Origin: Liolophura sinensis
Taxonomy: Eukaryota; Mollusca; Polyplacophora; Chitonida; Chitonidae
NCBI RefSeq assembly: GCF_032854445.1
Contig: NC_088295.1
Coordinates: 90,169,836-90,233,835 of the forward strand
Reading direction: 5' to 3'
Length of the DNA: 64,000 bases
Shown: positions 28,878 through 41,422 of the stretch, piece after piece
How the letters are laid out: every line of letters starts with the position of its first letter
How positions within the stretch are numbered: the stretch's first letter is position 1
Translations under genes and position numbers: made by a program
Notes under the pieces: model-generated
What the model was told of the DNA's origin: nothing
Databases searched by the model: none
What the model saw: the letters and a program-made list of their open reading frames with translations, nothing else

Positions 28878-30694
28878 GTGTATGGTGCATTGCCAGACGA
28901 AATTAAAATGTTATTTTACCCTTGACCTCTACATCTGAATGTTGAAACGGCCAGTCTTCGCCTAGAATGGAAGCAGTCATCGTAGTAATAGGTCTTCATT
29001 AGAATGCTGATATAGGAGAGTACATAGAGAAAACTGATTATTTACATCCGACTTGGATGGTTATAATGATGTAAGTTTGCAGTGTTCTGTTAATTTGGCT
29101 TTAACGGTCAAATTACTATAGACCTGCCCACAGTTGATGACATTTGAAGTTCGCTGTAATTCATTTCTGGTTGCTGTGCCAGTGAACACAAAGTACAAAC
29201 TATAAACCAAAGGCACCTTTTCCTGGGAACTACTGGCCTGCCTCTGTGGCTCATGCACACTGATGTAAGCAAGAACTGTGACAGGGGGACACTGTGGTGA
29301 GGAACCAGGTCATTCATTCAGGACCATCTGCCTAATGACATCAGTGTAAACACAAACAGGTGTACATGTAACTGTTGTTAGAATGCATCCTGTTAGAGGT
29401 GATGGGGTCATTGTTGAGTAGGTTGGATGAGGATATAGTTACATACAGGACAGGGACTGACCCATGGCATTTTTGAACTGGTCAAGAGGGTTTGGAGGTG
29501 AGAATTTTGGGAGCCCAAGTGATAACATCTTCATATATTTGCCTTGTTTGCACATGTAAAAATAGTGAAACTTAATGCTCTCTAAATCAAAAGGGCGCCC
29601 AAACTATAAATAATTTAGAAAGGTCCGTCCTTTTGGTCTGATATTTATACTGTGTGCTATTACTGTAGTTGTGTTTGTTTTTGTCTGAGTGTTGGTCATT
29701 GATGCCGGGATACACAGGTGGAGAAGGAATGTGGGAAAGCTGTGTTGATTCCTTAGTGACAAGCACAGGGTCAAACTTAGCCAGAACTAGTTATTTCTCA
29801 ATTTTCCTGGTAATGTTTTTTGGTAGAATGGTTATAACAAATTACATTTTGATACTGTTATTATCAGAGATCAAAGGTTAGTACCTTCATGCATATCACA
29901 CTTCATTTAGTGTAAAACAGTAAACCTGCCTACAGGTAGTGTGTGTGTTGTCTATATATAGACAGAAAGTTGCCAAAGGGTATGGTCTCATCTGAACTAT
30001 TTTGTTGTATGCCAGATACATACAGTCTAGAATTAACTGAATGTGGTCTGTTAAGCATATCACTGATACATCAAACAAGCAGCCAAAACCACCATTGCTT
30101 TCACCTCAGGGAGGTATTCCCCTGAAGGTATTGTGAGAAGCTCATATGGCCAGGAAGTACAGCTTTACCTGCTGTGCTATTCTACAGTCTCACAACACAT
30201 GGCTTAAAACTACATACATTGATAGTTGTGTACATTAGAATCTGCAGGATAAATGTAGTTGTACACATTTTGGGTATTATCAAACTAGCTTGGCTATACA
30301 AGGAGTATTCTGAAGGTGGAATGCCAATTATCTGTGGCACTGAAATAGAACGAATGGCAGAACAGAACGGGCCTGGACTGCATGGCTGTGTAGTGCACAA
30401 GTAGCTCTATCTTCCTGGCTCATACTTGCCTGCCTGATAATATCTAGGAACCTGTTTGTACAGTCGATTTTATCCCCTTACCCACACGGGGTTGACCCAC
30501 ATCAACTATTGGCTGTTAACAAGCCTGTTATCTTAAGACTCAGAAATCTGGGACATAGCTTGATAAGGTATTCAAACTGTAAGCCCTCAGCAGGCGGAAC
30601 CCCTTGTGGGCTAGAAGAATGTCTGTCCTACATACAGGTATCATGCAACCTGAGATAGCTTTGTTACCTGTCCATACTAGAAGCTGTATGGTAT

Positions 30695-31112
30695 ATACGT
30701 GTACTAGTGTCATCCCCTGCCACAGCCATTGTGATGCAGTCTTACCTTGCTGCTTGACCAGTTGTATAAACGCTCACTTGTTACTCATATGTGTACTAGT
30801 GTCATCCCCTGTTACTCCTCACTTGTTACTCATATGTGTACTAGTGTCATCCCCTGCCACAGCCATTGTGGTGCAGTCTTACCTTGCTGCTTCACCAGTT
30901 GTATAAACGCTCACTTGTTACTCATATGTGTACTAGTGTCATCCCCTGCCACAGCCATTGTGGTGCAGTCTTACCTTGCTGCTTCACCAGTTGTATAAAC
31001 GCTCACTTGTTACTCATATGTGTACTAGTGTCATCCCCTGCCACAGCCATTGTGGTGCAGTCTTACCTTGCTGCTTCACCAGTTGTATAAACGCTCACTT
31101 GTTACTCAATAC
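30695..31112 (+). repeat. 92-bp minisatellite, about 4.5 units
   Basis: TCATATGTGTACTAGTGTCA, TCCCCTGCCACAGCCATTGT, GGTGCAGTCTTACCTTGCTG and CTTCACCAGTTGTATAAACG repeat; one early unit is shortened. Overlapping ORFs here are repeat artefacts. Confidence 0.92.
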
Positions 31113-32104
31113 TCACCACAGAGTAACTTACCCAGGTGAACTGCGAGGGACAGCACTGCTGAAGTTCCTGATTTCCCTGAAGCTTTTCTGTGCACTGTTG
31201 TTATGCTCCTTGAATTCAGACCAACATTTTTTATGCGTAAACTACATACATATGTGTAGATACATGTTCTGAATAATGGCACAAAGCTGTGCTAAGTGAT
31301 GGACACATAACACAGCTTCCATGTGAACAGTAATTTATAACATAATGTCCAGAAGAGGCTGTCAAAAGATTTGGAATGAGTCTATATAAATCTGTTAAAT
31401 CTGACAAAGAACGCCAAAAACATATCCTTGTGCAGTGATATTTCTTGTGCAAATTAATGTACATGTATTTATAGAATTTGTAGTGGTATGGCAAAGTTAT
31501 AACTGTTCCAATGACTTTAATGTGTATAAAGGTGAGTTTAAAAGCCGAAATGTAAAGGCTGAGTTGTTAATTGGTACATGCATACACATAACAGGTGAGA
31601 CCTGGCTTACCAACATTTTACCTGGTCAGAGTATGTAGTATAACTGGTTAAAGCTAGAAAAGACACTAAATGTTCATGTAAGCAGACCAGTAGAAAGCGT
31701 ATAGCTTTAATGCTTGGGCTAAATTGTGAACTTTATCAATTTCCTTCCATGTCTCTCTAAAGATGTTGATGTAGATAATATAATAACTATATCTGATAAC
31801 CTGATAATTAGCCACCCCATTGACTGTACAGGTGTACACATATACTGGAGGATTCCATTGTCGAGTCACTAATGTGCTCTGGGCTAGTACCTGCTTCAGC
31901 GATTTCTCAGTGATCGGAACCAGCGTAGACCCGTTGTGCTCAGGCTTAATTAAGATGTGCTCGTATGAAGAATGAAGAACTGTAGTGTCGGTTGTGTCTC
32001 GTATACACTGCCATAAGTACTGTGATAAACCAGAAGTGAAATGAGGCCATAAAAGACATTTGGCAATTATTACTGTTCTGTTTTATGTTTTCGATGTCTG
32101 TCTG

Positions 32105-32370
32105 CCATCACTTTATACTATTCTCCAAACTACTAGTTTCACTGCCTGCCCATATACTGCTCTCCTAACTACTAGTTTCAGTGCCTATCTTATACTGTAC
32201 TCCAAACTACTAGTTTCACTGCCTATCTTATACTGTACTCCAAACTACTAGTTTCACTACTTGCCCATATATATTATTCTGCACTCCAAACTACTAGTTT
32301 CACTGCCTATCTGTACACTCTACTCCAAACTACTAGTTTCACTGCCTGTCTGTATACTTTTCTCCAAGGT
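32105..32370 (+). repeat. 38-bp minisatellite, about 7 units
   Basis: TACTCCAAACTACTAGTTTC followed by ACTGCCTATCTTATACTG, with variable linkers. Confidence 0.88.
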
Positions 32371-32639
32371 ATATGTAATACCTAATTTGTTATAAACTTC
32401 ATTGCCTATCTCTATATGGTGCATTGTCTGCCACAGCTTGTCCTGCCATATACTTCAAACTGTAATGTGGGCATCTGGGTCTGAATAAATGGCATACTAG
32501 CGCAACACAGTGACTGGAGAGTCTGTTACCAATGCTGTACATGAGCTAGGAGTTCGTGTCTAGCTCTTGTTTCCCCTGGGTCTAAAGATTAGCTGCAGAG
32601 TTGGTGGACAACAATGCGATGGCTTTCTTGCGCAACATA

Positions 32640-32850
32640 GCCTAATGGTTAGTTTGCTGGTGCAATACAATGACCCAGGATCCTCCCCCCAGTATGAGTT
32701 CAGTTCCAGCATCCTTTCCAGTTACACGTGGAAAGGTTTGCCAGCAACCTGCTGATGATCGTGGAAAAAGCTCGGTTTTCTCCCTCCATAATACTAGTTA
32801 GCTGCCATCGTATAAGTGTAATATTGAGTATGGTGTAAAAACTCTCAACA
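32640..32850 (+). mobile_element. SINE-1 copy, diverged
   Basis: GGTTAGTTTGCTGGTGCAAT, GACCCAGGATCCTC and TTCCAGCATCCTTTCCAGTT followed by ATAAGTGTAATATTGAGTAT keep the family order. Confidence 0.7.
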
Positions 32851-33398
32851 AAAAAATTAAGTCAAACTTCATACTTTTAGCTTCACTGCCTGTAAATCAC
32901 TGCATTATCAGCCCTGCTTGATTCTCAGGTACATTTAGCTTTTCTTCCTTTCTTGGGACATCAACATCTGGACTACAACATGTATGTTGCTTTTCCTGTC
33001 CATGCATACTGGACTCTGAACTCCAAATTCCGAACGAAGTACCCTCTGTTCCTGTTTGTGAATATCATTGTCTGAATTGCTGAGTACCATCACTTCCTAT
33101 CCACGAACATCAACCACTAAATAATTGTTGTATTTGTAGATTCGTAAGCAGCAGTGTTTTTACATTTTACTTTTTCCCTATGTGGTTAAAGTGCTTTGTT
33201 TGAACCCAGCCCATATTGCTTCAGAAGCAACTATAAGTACATGCAAAGAGGTTTTTCAGATGCCTGATAATTAAGGACTGGCTTCCTTCACCTATAAATA
33301 TGATATCACATATGTGAAATATGTTTGGAGTAACACCAAGCAGAGACATAAATAAATGCACATTTTTAATCAGTTGTCACCTTTTTTTTTTTTTGTAG

Positions 33399-33530
33399 GA
33401 TAACAACTATTACGGCCGCAGTGACAGGTACAATTCAGGGAAAGTCAACAGAGGTATGGAGGATGATTACTATCACCATGACAACGACGCCACACCAAGA
33501 AGCCGGGACCCCATTGGCTCCTCTGTGTAG
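33399..33530 (+). CDS. Candidate gene A exon 8B: alternative tyrosine-rich tail
   Basis: A long T-tract and TTTGTAG precede 44 phase-0 codons ending at TAG 33528-33530. The peptide begins DNNYYGRSDRYNSG and ends DATPRSRDPIGSSV; it is strongly polar with five tyrosines (NNYYG, DRYNS, DDYYHH) but no ITIM or ITSM consensus. The best reading is an alternative last exon spliced from exon 7 (20356), giving a receptor form without inhibitory motifs. It could instead be the last exon of an otherwise unseen gene, but no upstream exon is visible between 21.9 and 33.4 kb. The overlapping frame starting 33421 is a shadow. Confidence 0.6.
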   Translation, partial: DNNYYGRSDRYNSGKVNRGMEDDYYHHDNDATPRSRDPIGSSV

Positions 33531-36397
33531 AGTCCTAACCAACCACAGCTCAGCTTTCATGTACCACTCCACATCCATGGGCTGTGCTTCATATCATCTG
33601 AATAAGCTTAATTGTGTGCAGTCACATTCATGTGTAGATCTATTTTGTAGGTTATTTGCAAAGATTTTTTTGGTATTACAGGGGGTCAGCATATTGTGAA
33701 ACTGCGTTTCTTGGGTTACAGAACTTTACATTGATTTTTTCTTGAAAATTATCCTGTGGGAGGCTGAAAAGCCAGGAGAAAATTAAGCTGACAAATGTTG
33801 AAAAATCACACTGAAAAATGTCAAGGTGTTGTAACAGAGTACTGATGATACAGATTTCTGAAATGGCACATTGTGTCCCCTATAGGGAATTATCAGTACA
33901 GTTGATTTTACCAGCTAGCTGTGAACTATTAGAAAATGTCTCAGCTCTTTGTATGTCTGAGTTAAATGAGAAATTCCTGTTAAATGTGATTGTATACTTT
34001 TCATGTACATGTACGTGTAGATAGGCTGGGATTGTGTGTAGCTTCTGTGGAGGTAGTCCATGTTTTGGATGATAAACACAATGGGATTTGTTCAGAACAA
34101 CACTGATTTATGCAGGTGAAGTGCTCTTATTTCCTAACCGTCCTTATGTTGTGACTTTTGTGGAGGCTAGGTGTATGCTGTGTTTTTGACGCACCTGTCA
34201 GGTTAATCAGGGAGGAACTTGGCCGTTATTGCACCTGATCTGTCTGTTATGGGATGTACCTATGCACAGTTACATCAGTTACAGGTGCGTAGGCAGCTTA
34301 CTGTGGTGAAGGAGCTTATTGTCACAGTAGTTGGCGCCAATGTTGTACACAAGACATCACAACAAAGTACGTGTATATGTGTATGTCCAGCAGTAATCTT
34401 AAATATTAATTGTATAGCTTGGCTCAAAACTGATAATTGAGAGTGGTAAAATTGACAAATGTGGAGTTTGCAAAAAAATTATATTTCCATGCATCTCTTT
34501 CAATGTTTTATTGTGATGACAGTTAATATACATAATAATTGAGATGGTCATACTTTTTAGAATGTACATATATATGTATGATTGGTCTAGACTGACACTT
34601 GGTATCACTTCTCTGGACCATATACTGAGCAGATTTTTCCGTATCACAGCACCTGTATACATGAGGTTTTAGACAGTGTACTTGTATATATGCTACTAGA
34701 TGTTAACTCCTGTATAGGTATTTTTTACCTGGACCATTCCTGTTAAGTACCAGCAAACAGTGCCATTGCTTTCCCCAATGATGGAGATGTTTTCCTTGTC
34801 CCTCAGTGTAGTATACCATACTTGATTACACGTCCATACATTCATTGTTTTACTTACATTAGTAATTAGAAATGTACAACACATATCATGTAGATTGCTG
34901 TTATTTTGTGTGTATAAATACTACTCCTAATTCAAAGCATAATTGCAGGGCAATGTTCAGATAATAGTATGCACCTCATAATTTTTATTGATAGATTCAT
35001 TTTAAACTGTAGTGCAATAATGATGTAAATATTTAATGATTTTATATGCGCTCAGTGATCCATTGGTTTTAATTTCATGTTTTTATAACACTTTATGTGT
35101 GGAGATGATGTGGTTAGTTGTTGTACCACCAGAGTTCACTCCCTTGGATCTGTTATGATTATGCATATTATGCATTATACCAAGACAGGACACGTTAGGT
35201 GAGAGGCAACTTGTGCAGCTGAATATCATCTTCACATCTTTAATAACTATCTGATTTTTATTCATGACTCTGTTCATTATTTTTGCTATAAAGTTTTGCA
35301 CTTCTGCTGAACATGTTTTTATAACAGTCTGTATCATCATAATAGTCCTTGGTCAACACCTACATTATGGTTCTAATGATCATTTTAGATCAACTGTTCC
35401 TGTAAAGGTGATGATCGTCATGTGAGGGAAATGAAAAGCGAATAACAGCGCACACATACGCACACACATGTTATACATGTACACTGTGTTTGCTGCAGAT
35501 AAAATCGTTCTGGCCTTGAAACTGTGCACCCCTGAGTGTCCAGCCCTATCCGACTACCTCTCTACAGTGACTGTGTACTTACAAGCTTGTAGATGCTGAG
35601 TGTTGTATGAAGTAGACTTAGCCATACCTGTAAACCAGGCTTCAGGATACAGGTAGTTTACATGTAGCACTACAATAGACCCTCGGTGTGTACTATATAT
35701 GGTCATAATACGCCAGGTGTCATGAAGAGCGCGGATCATTCAAATTATTATCAAATCTTTCTTTTTATTTCAGTGTATAAATACTAGTAATCAGTTTTGT
35801 ATATATAAGATCCTCTGCATTATGTTTGTTATTCATCGGCTGTTATGTTATCATTATGAACACATTTATTGTATTTTTGTTTGCTGACCTCACAAGCATT
35901 ACCCAAAGCTATATAGTGTAGGTTAATGGGTCAGTGTTTTGTTTTTTTGTTTTTTTGCCCAATATTTGTCATTTTGCTGCATATCAGGAATTTAATAAGG
36001 TGGGGAGAGGTGGAGTTGTAGCTTATCTGAACAGTTCCTATAGTTAATGCACCTTACCAAGTTTCTTACAATTACCTTGATGAGCTAGGGCTCACATAAA
36101 CGGAACATTTCCTTAAACTTAAATACCTATTAACATCCATTCAACACAAGTAGATGTGAATGAGGCCGTGTCCGTTAGTTGGTCACACTAACAAAAAGCA
36201 TTTAATAGATAAACCTACACATGCAGAGCAATAGCTAGAAAACTTTCTCTCATTTTCTCCAGCTTGCCTCCGCCCTCTGTGGCGATAGTCTGGGCACAGA
36301 TTGGCTGTTCCCGTATGCGCTACCATGACCATGTGTTGTACACATACCTGTTTCATGTAGTTTGTGATATACTCGCATTCTAAGCCCATTCAATGTC

Positions 36398-36800
36398 CGG
36401 AATGCACACAACAACGTTGGCGTGAAGTGTGTTGCCGGTTACTGAGCATACAACACAACTTCTCTGAGGTACATGGCTATACCTAATACCTGCAACACGC
36501 CAGGCCAGTTTACACTCCAAAAAATCACGTGTTAATGGATGCACACAACAAATGCTTGGCGTGAAGTGTGTCGCCAGTTACTGAGCATACAACACAACTT
36601 CTCTGAGGTACATGGCTATACCTAATACCTGCAACACGCCAGGCCAGTTTACACTCCAAAAAATCACGTGTTAATGGATGCACACAACAAATGCTTGGCG
36701 TGAAGTGTGTCGCCAGTTACTGAGCATACAACACAACTTCTACGCGGTACATGGCTATACCTAATACCTGCGATACGTCAGGGCAGCGTACACTCCAAAA
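36398..36800 (+). repeat. 139-bp tandem repeat, about 3 units
   Basis: TTGGCGTGAAGTGTGTCGCC, TACTGAGCATACAACACAAC and GGTACATGGCTATACCTAAT recur at an exact 139-bp spacing. Each unit includes TTACACTCCAAAAAAT, the tip of the MITE that follows at 36791. Confidence 0.9.
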
Positions 36801-37014
36801 AATAATCTGTTAATTTTAGCAAAAGTCTGTTGACCTAGTGATGTCAGAATGTGTTCTGTTATGTTTTACATAATATCCTGTTAGTTTTATACAACCGTCA
36901 TGCTGAATTAATAGAATATGTATGATATATTTAACAGAATAATCTGCTGGAATAACAGAATACATTCTAGCATCACTCAAACAACAGACTTTCTGTTGAA
37001 ATTAACACTGTTTT
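36791..37014 (+). mobile_element. MITE family with CACTCCAAAAAAT ends, copy 1
   Basis: Starts CACTCCAAAAAATAATCTGT and ends in the inverted partner CAACAGACTTTCTGTTGAAA TTAACA; the last bases of the right end are lost. Shares its interior (ACAGAATACATTCTAGCATC) with copies at 40879 and 63215. Confidence 0.75.
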
Positions 37015-37675
37015 TTTTTAAGTACCATATATTTTAATTCTTATGGTTGACATTCCCATATCGTTTTTGGTTTGTTTTGGAATCTTGGATGAAATGTTCA
37101 TGTTTTGTATAATTATGTGTTTAACACCAAGCATAGCTACGCTTGTTAACATGTGTCTATGAATTGACGATGTAATCGTTATCTGTGCAAGTATTATAGG
37201 TCACCACCGCTGCAAAGTTTTACATTCCAAACCATTTTCCGACAAGACGAATAGCGGTGGTGAGCTTTGTGATTGGTTAGCTCATTTGTCGATAAATGTT
37301 CATATATCTATATATATATATCTATATCCATGTTTTATTACTTGTATCCAAATGCCTACAGGATAGACGCACTCGTATATAATAACGCAAAGCTTTACAT
37401 ATCTACATATGTTATACCAATGAATACATTTTGAATACTACCCTGTAAGAGTGACTGCACATCAGTAATTAGATTACCATTTGAATGAATGTAAGTATTT
37501 CACTCCTGATTGAATCTATCACATAATGTCTATGATACTAACATAGCTCACACCAATTGCATATCGGAATTAACATATGAGTCCAGACGCTCACGCTGGT
37601 CCAGTAGTAGAGCATTGTTTACCAACGTCTTGTGTGATTCTGGTTATTATTTTCATCATAGTCCTCTGCTTTTAC

Positions 37676-37681
37676 AATAAA
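37676..37681 (+). terminator. Polyadenylation signal (candidate end of 8B transcripts)
   Basis: AATAAA in CTTTTACAATAAAAAATTC, followed within 30 bp by TTTGTATGTGTTTGTTT. Assignment to exon 8B is inferred from lack of other genes. Confidence 0.35.
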
Positions 37682-37849
37682 AAATTCTAAAAAGTACATT
37701 TGTATGTGTTTGTTTAATAAGGTGATTGTTTATTGAATCTTTCAGACTTTGATTTGGATGAATCTAAAACTCTTCTGCATGGTTGAGGAGTTTATTCAAC
37801 CCATTCAAGCATATTTTCTGATTTTCATGTCAGTTGGTCATGGTTTTAT

Positions 37850-37972
37850 ATCAGTGGAATCCTGCGGATGGTCGTCGGTTTCCCCTGGGTTTCCAACCAC
37901 CTTAATGCTGGCCGCTGTCATATAGGTTTTATGAGTGCTGCATGAAACACCAATCAAATAAATAAATATATC
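37850..37972 (+). mobile_element. SINE-1 copy, 3' half
   Basis: CCTGCGGATGGTCGTCGGTT, CTTAATGCTGGCCGCTGTCA and CACCAATCAAATAAATAAAT; the 5' half is absent. Confidence 0.8.
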
Positions 37973-37984
37973 AGTGGATTAAAT

Positions 37985-38130
37985 TTCTGGAAAATGACTA
38001 GATGTTTGTGATTGGGTGTAAGTACACAATGTAGGAGTACAATGGTTTTATCATTTACATATTAGCTTTGCTCTAAATTTGATTTTTTGTTTTTAGGCTT
38101 AATTTCTGTGACAGCCACACAGCCGGCTTA
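37985..38130 (+). pseudogene. Duplicated stalk exon of gene A with its upstream intron
   Basis: GTTTGTGATTGGGTGTAAGT, ACACAATGTAGGAGTACA, TTAGCTTTGCTCTAAATTTG, an AG acceptor and GCTTAATTTCTGTGACAGCC match 14175-14330 closely. Read in the original phase the exon copy gives GLISVTATQPA and then a stop, so it is a dead exon. It is the left end of the 29-bp array that follows. Confidence 0.8.
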
Positions 38131-39395
38131 ATTTCTGTGACAGCCACACTGCCGGCTTAATTTCTGTGACAGCCACAATGCCGGCTTAATTTCTGTGACA
38201 GCCACAATGCCGGCTTAATTTCTGTGACAGCCACAATGCCGGCTTAATTTCTGTGACAGTCCTACTGCGGGCTTAATTTCTGTGACAGCCACACTGCGGG
38301 CTTAATATCTGTGACAGCCACACTGCCGGCTTAGTTTCTGTGACAGCCACACTGTCTGCTTAATTTCTGTGACAGCCACACTGCGGGCTTAATTTCTGTT
38401 ACAGCCACACTAGCGGCTTAATTTCTGTTACAGCCACACTGCGGGCTTAATTTCTGTGACAGCCACACTAGCGGCTTAATTTCTGTTACAGCCACACTGC
38501 AGGCTTAATTTCTGTGACAGCCACACTAGCGGCTTAATTTCTGTTACAGCCACACTGCGGGCTTAATTTCTGTGACAGCCACACTAGCGGCTTAATTTCT
38601 GTTACAGCCACACTGCGGGCTTAATTTCTGTTACAACCACACTAGCGGCTTAATTTCTGTTACAGCCACACTGCGGGCTTAATTTCTGTGACAGCCACAC
38701 TAGCGGCTTAATTTCTGGTACAGCCACACTGCGGGCTTAATTTCTGTTACAGCCACACTGCGGGCTTAATATCTGTGACAGCCACACTGCGGGCTTAATT
38801 TCTGTGACAGCCACACCGCGGGCTTAATATCGGTGACAGCCACACTGCGGGCTTAATTTCTGTGACAGCCACACTGCGGGCTTAATTTCTGTTACAGCCA
38901 CACTGCGGGCTTAATATCTGTGACAGCCACACTGCGGGCTTAATTTCTGTGACAGCTACAATGCCGGCTTAACTTCTGTGACAGCCACACTAGCGGCTTA
39001 ATTTCTGTGACAGTCACACTACTGGCTTAATTTCTTTGACAGCCACACTGCCGGCTTAATTTCTGTGACAGCCACACTGCGGGCTTAATTTCTTTGACAG
39101 CCACACTGCTGGCTTAATTTCTGTGACAGTCATACTGCCGGCCTAATTTTTGTGACAGTCCTACTGCGGGCTTATTTTCTGTGACATCCACACTGCCGGC
39201 TTAATTTCTGTGACATCCACACTGTCTGCTTAATTTCTGTGACAGTCATACTGCCGGCCTAATTTTTGTGACAGTCCTACTGCGGGCTTATTTTCTGTGA
39301 CATCCACACTGCCGGCTTAATTTCTGTGACATCCACACTGCCGGCTTAATTTCTGTGACAGTCATACTGCCGGCTTAATTTCTGTGACATACATA
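38097..39395 (+). repeat. 29-bp minisatellite, about 45 units, derived from the stalk exon
   Basis: Units read GGCTTAATTTCTGTGACAGC CACACTGCG with variants TGTTACAGCC, AATATCTGTG, ACTAGC and GTCATACTGCC. Alternation of GTGACAG/GTTACAG with GCGGG/TAGCGG between about 38390 and 38720 gives a 58-bp two-unit higher order. The first unit is the duplicated stalk exon. Confidence 0.93.
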
Positions 39396-39499
39396 CTTCC
39401 GCCAAATCCAGATCCAGGTTTGCATAAGTATTATCTGTGTTTGTGTTGTCTATTTCTTCTCATGATGCATGTTTTATCTATTTTTTTGATTTGTGAATT

Positions 39500-39545
39500 T
39501 AAAGAATATTTCACTTATACGATTGAGGCCAGCATTATGATGGGA
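39500..39545 (-). mobile_element. SINE-1 tail fragment
   Basis: AAGAATATTTCACTTATACG followed by GAGGCCAGCATTATGATGGG matches the SINE-1 3' end in reverse orientation. Confidence 0.7.
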
Positions 39546-40654
39546 TTAAAACAAAACAGGGAAATACTTAATACATGGATATCATAACTCCTCCGATGGT
39601 ATATGCATTTGCACATGTACAGAACACTTGCTATTTTCACAACACTAAAGCTAATATCCATAAAGACACTGGCAGCAGGTACATTCTGTATGGTCCACAT
39701 GATGTTTATGACGAATGGAATGAAAGTAGAACAAACGTATTTGAAATGTATAGGCTTGCATTCTACAAATAGCATCGTGTGAATAAATGTATAAGGCGGA
39801 TTACACCTCTGTCATTTGAGTTAGCAGTTTAGTGGTGTTGGCATATTACACCTATCGATTCAATCGTCATCACACACGCAATCTTGTCTTCCCTTGTATA
39901 GGCCTATACCCTCAGGCTTTCTCTTTACAATCCACGAAATTGTGATGTTTCACTAAATTCACCTAATTCGATACATGTAGAATGTGGGCAATAATAGGAT
40001 GATTAGACTTCCACATCACTTTTGCCTTTTCACTTTTGTCTTTTCTGCCCCAAAATGGTGGTATAATCACAAGCTTGAGACACCATTCGAAAGTCTGAGA
40101 CGCAAAAACTGCTGTTACGACACATACCACCTTAGCATGTGAACAAATTCGCGTTTGGTGGCGTATGAATTGTTGCTCTCAATTTCATTTAAGTAGCTTG
40201 GCTTTGCTTTTCACTACAACAGTTTGGAATCTACATGTAACCACTTTTCTTTACAGGAAATGGAGTTTGGCTGTTCATCTACATGTCCATTCGGGCTAGC
40301 TGTTTTTCAAGAGAAAGGCTGAAGGATGAAGGAAATTTGCGATCGGGGGGCATCCGGGACCTTTCATCTCCAGCAAAGATGAGAAGAAACATTGTATCTA
40401 TGTAGCCAAAATAAACTCGCGTTTTCAGGACATCGTCTTGTGGGGAAAGGCGAAGAGCCAGGTTATTTTTTCTGGGCTTTCGTTGAACGTCAATATTATT
40501 GCAAAGAAAACTGAATTAGAATACATGTACATTTCTCTTAATTCATGAAGTTAAACTTGATCAATACGCCTTGTTTGGAGACCAGGAGTTCATTGCCTCG
40601 GGTGATGACGTGCTGAGTAATGGGGAATTTCCTAATATTCAATGATTTTTTTTT

Positions 40655-40728
40655 ATTTATTGTTGTTTTACGCCGTACTCAAGAATATTTCACTTTCACG
40701 ACGGCGGCCAGCGTTATGGTGGGAGGGT
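40655..40728 (-). mobile_element. SINE-1 tail fragment
   Basis: TTTTACGCCGTACTCAAGAA, then CGACGGCGGCCAGCGTTATG, with the A-tail side (TTTTTTTTATTTATTG) at the left. The 5' part is missing, the usual truncation of retroposed copies. Confidence 0.8.
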
Positions 40729-40878
40729 CAATGATATTGGCTTATCGCACTTGGGCGAAGTTTCTAACGTCATACTCCGATTTCATGACATGATCTCATG
40801 ACAGTTTGGTATATACTGTCATGCCATCATATAGCTACAAGAAATTTCAATTATCTAGGTTATATTTTACCAAAATTT

Positions 40879-41103
40879 CACTCAAAAAATTAGTCTGTCA
40901 ATTTTAACAGAAAATCTGTTATTGTAGCACAGTATTATGTCATATTCAATATTCAATATCCCGTTAGTCTAATACAATATTTTGTTGAATTCATAGAATA
41001 GGTGTGTTATATTTAACATAATCTACTGCAACAGCAGAATACATTCTCGCATCACTCAGACAACAGACTTCCTGTCAATATTAACAGACTAATTTTTGGA
41101 GTG
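40879..41103 (+). mobile_element. MITE family with CACTCCAAAAA ends, copy 2 (both ends present)
   Basis: Left end CACTCAAAAAATTAGTCTGT and right end ACAGACTAATTTTTGGAGTG are inverted partners over about 40 bp. Length 225 bp, no ORF; target-site duplication not clear, so superfamily is left open. Confidence 0.82.
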
Positions 41104-41202
41104 TTGAAAACAGTTTCAAAATGGCAGTATGAGAAGCTAGGTTTAAAGTAACCGGTGCCATAATGGGTCAAAATACTGGTTTGCCATGCTACAATAGACT
41201 AG

Positions 41203-41422
41203 TACAACCAATGCAGTCGCTGTGAGTTCAAGTCCAGCTCATGCTGGCTTCCTCTCCGGCCGTACGTGGGAAGGCCTTGCAACAGCCCGCGGATGGTCGT
41301 GGGTTTCCACCCGGCTCTGCCCGGTTTCCACCCACAATCACGCTGGCCGCCGTCGTATAAGTAAACTATTCTTGAGTACAGCGTAAAACACCAATCAAAT
41401 AAAATAAATAAATAAATAATTT
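41203..41422 (+). mobile_element. SINE-1 copy, headless
   Basis: CCAATGCAGTCGCTGTGAGT through CGTCGTATAAGTAAACTATT and CACCAATCAAAT with an AAATAAATAAATAAAT end. The tRNA-like head is missing. Confidence 0.88.

Larger units (their letters stand above)
28878..33398 (+). other. Region between candidate 8A end and exon 8B
   Basis: Contains 92-bp and 38-bp minisatellites and one SINE-1 copy. No exon recognised; all ORFs are under 105 codons and without domain features. Confidence 0.5.
33531..37690 (+). other. Downstream of exon 8B; possible 3' UTR
   Basis: No ORF of note to 37.7 kb. It contains a three-unit 139-bp repeat and a MITE. A well-placed AATAAA at 37676-37681 is followed by GT-rich sequence. 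Confidence 0.4.
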
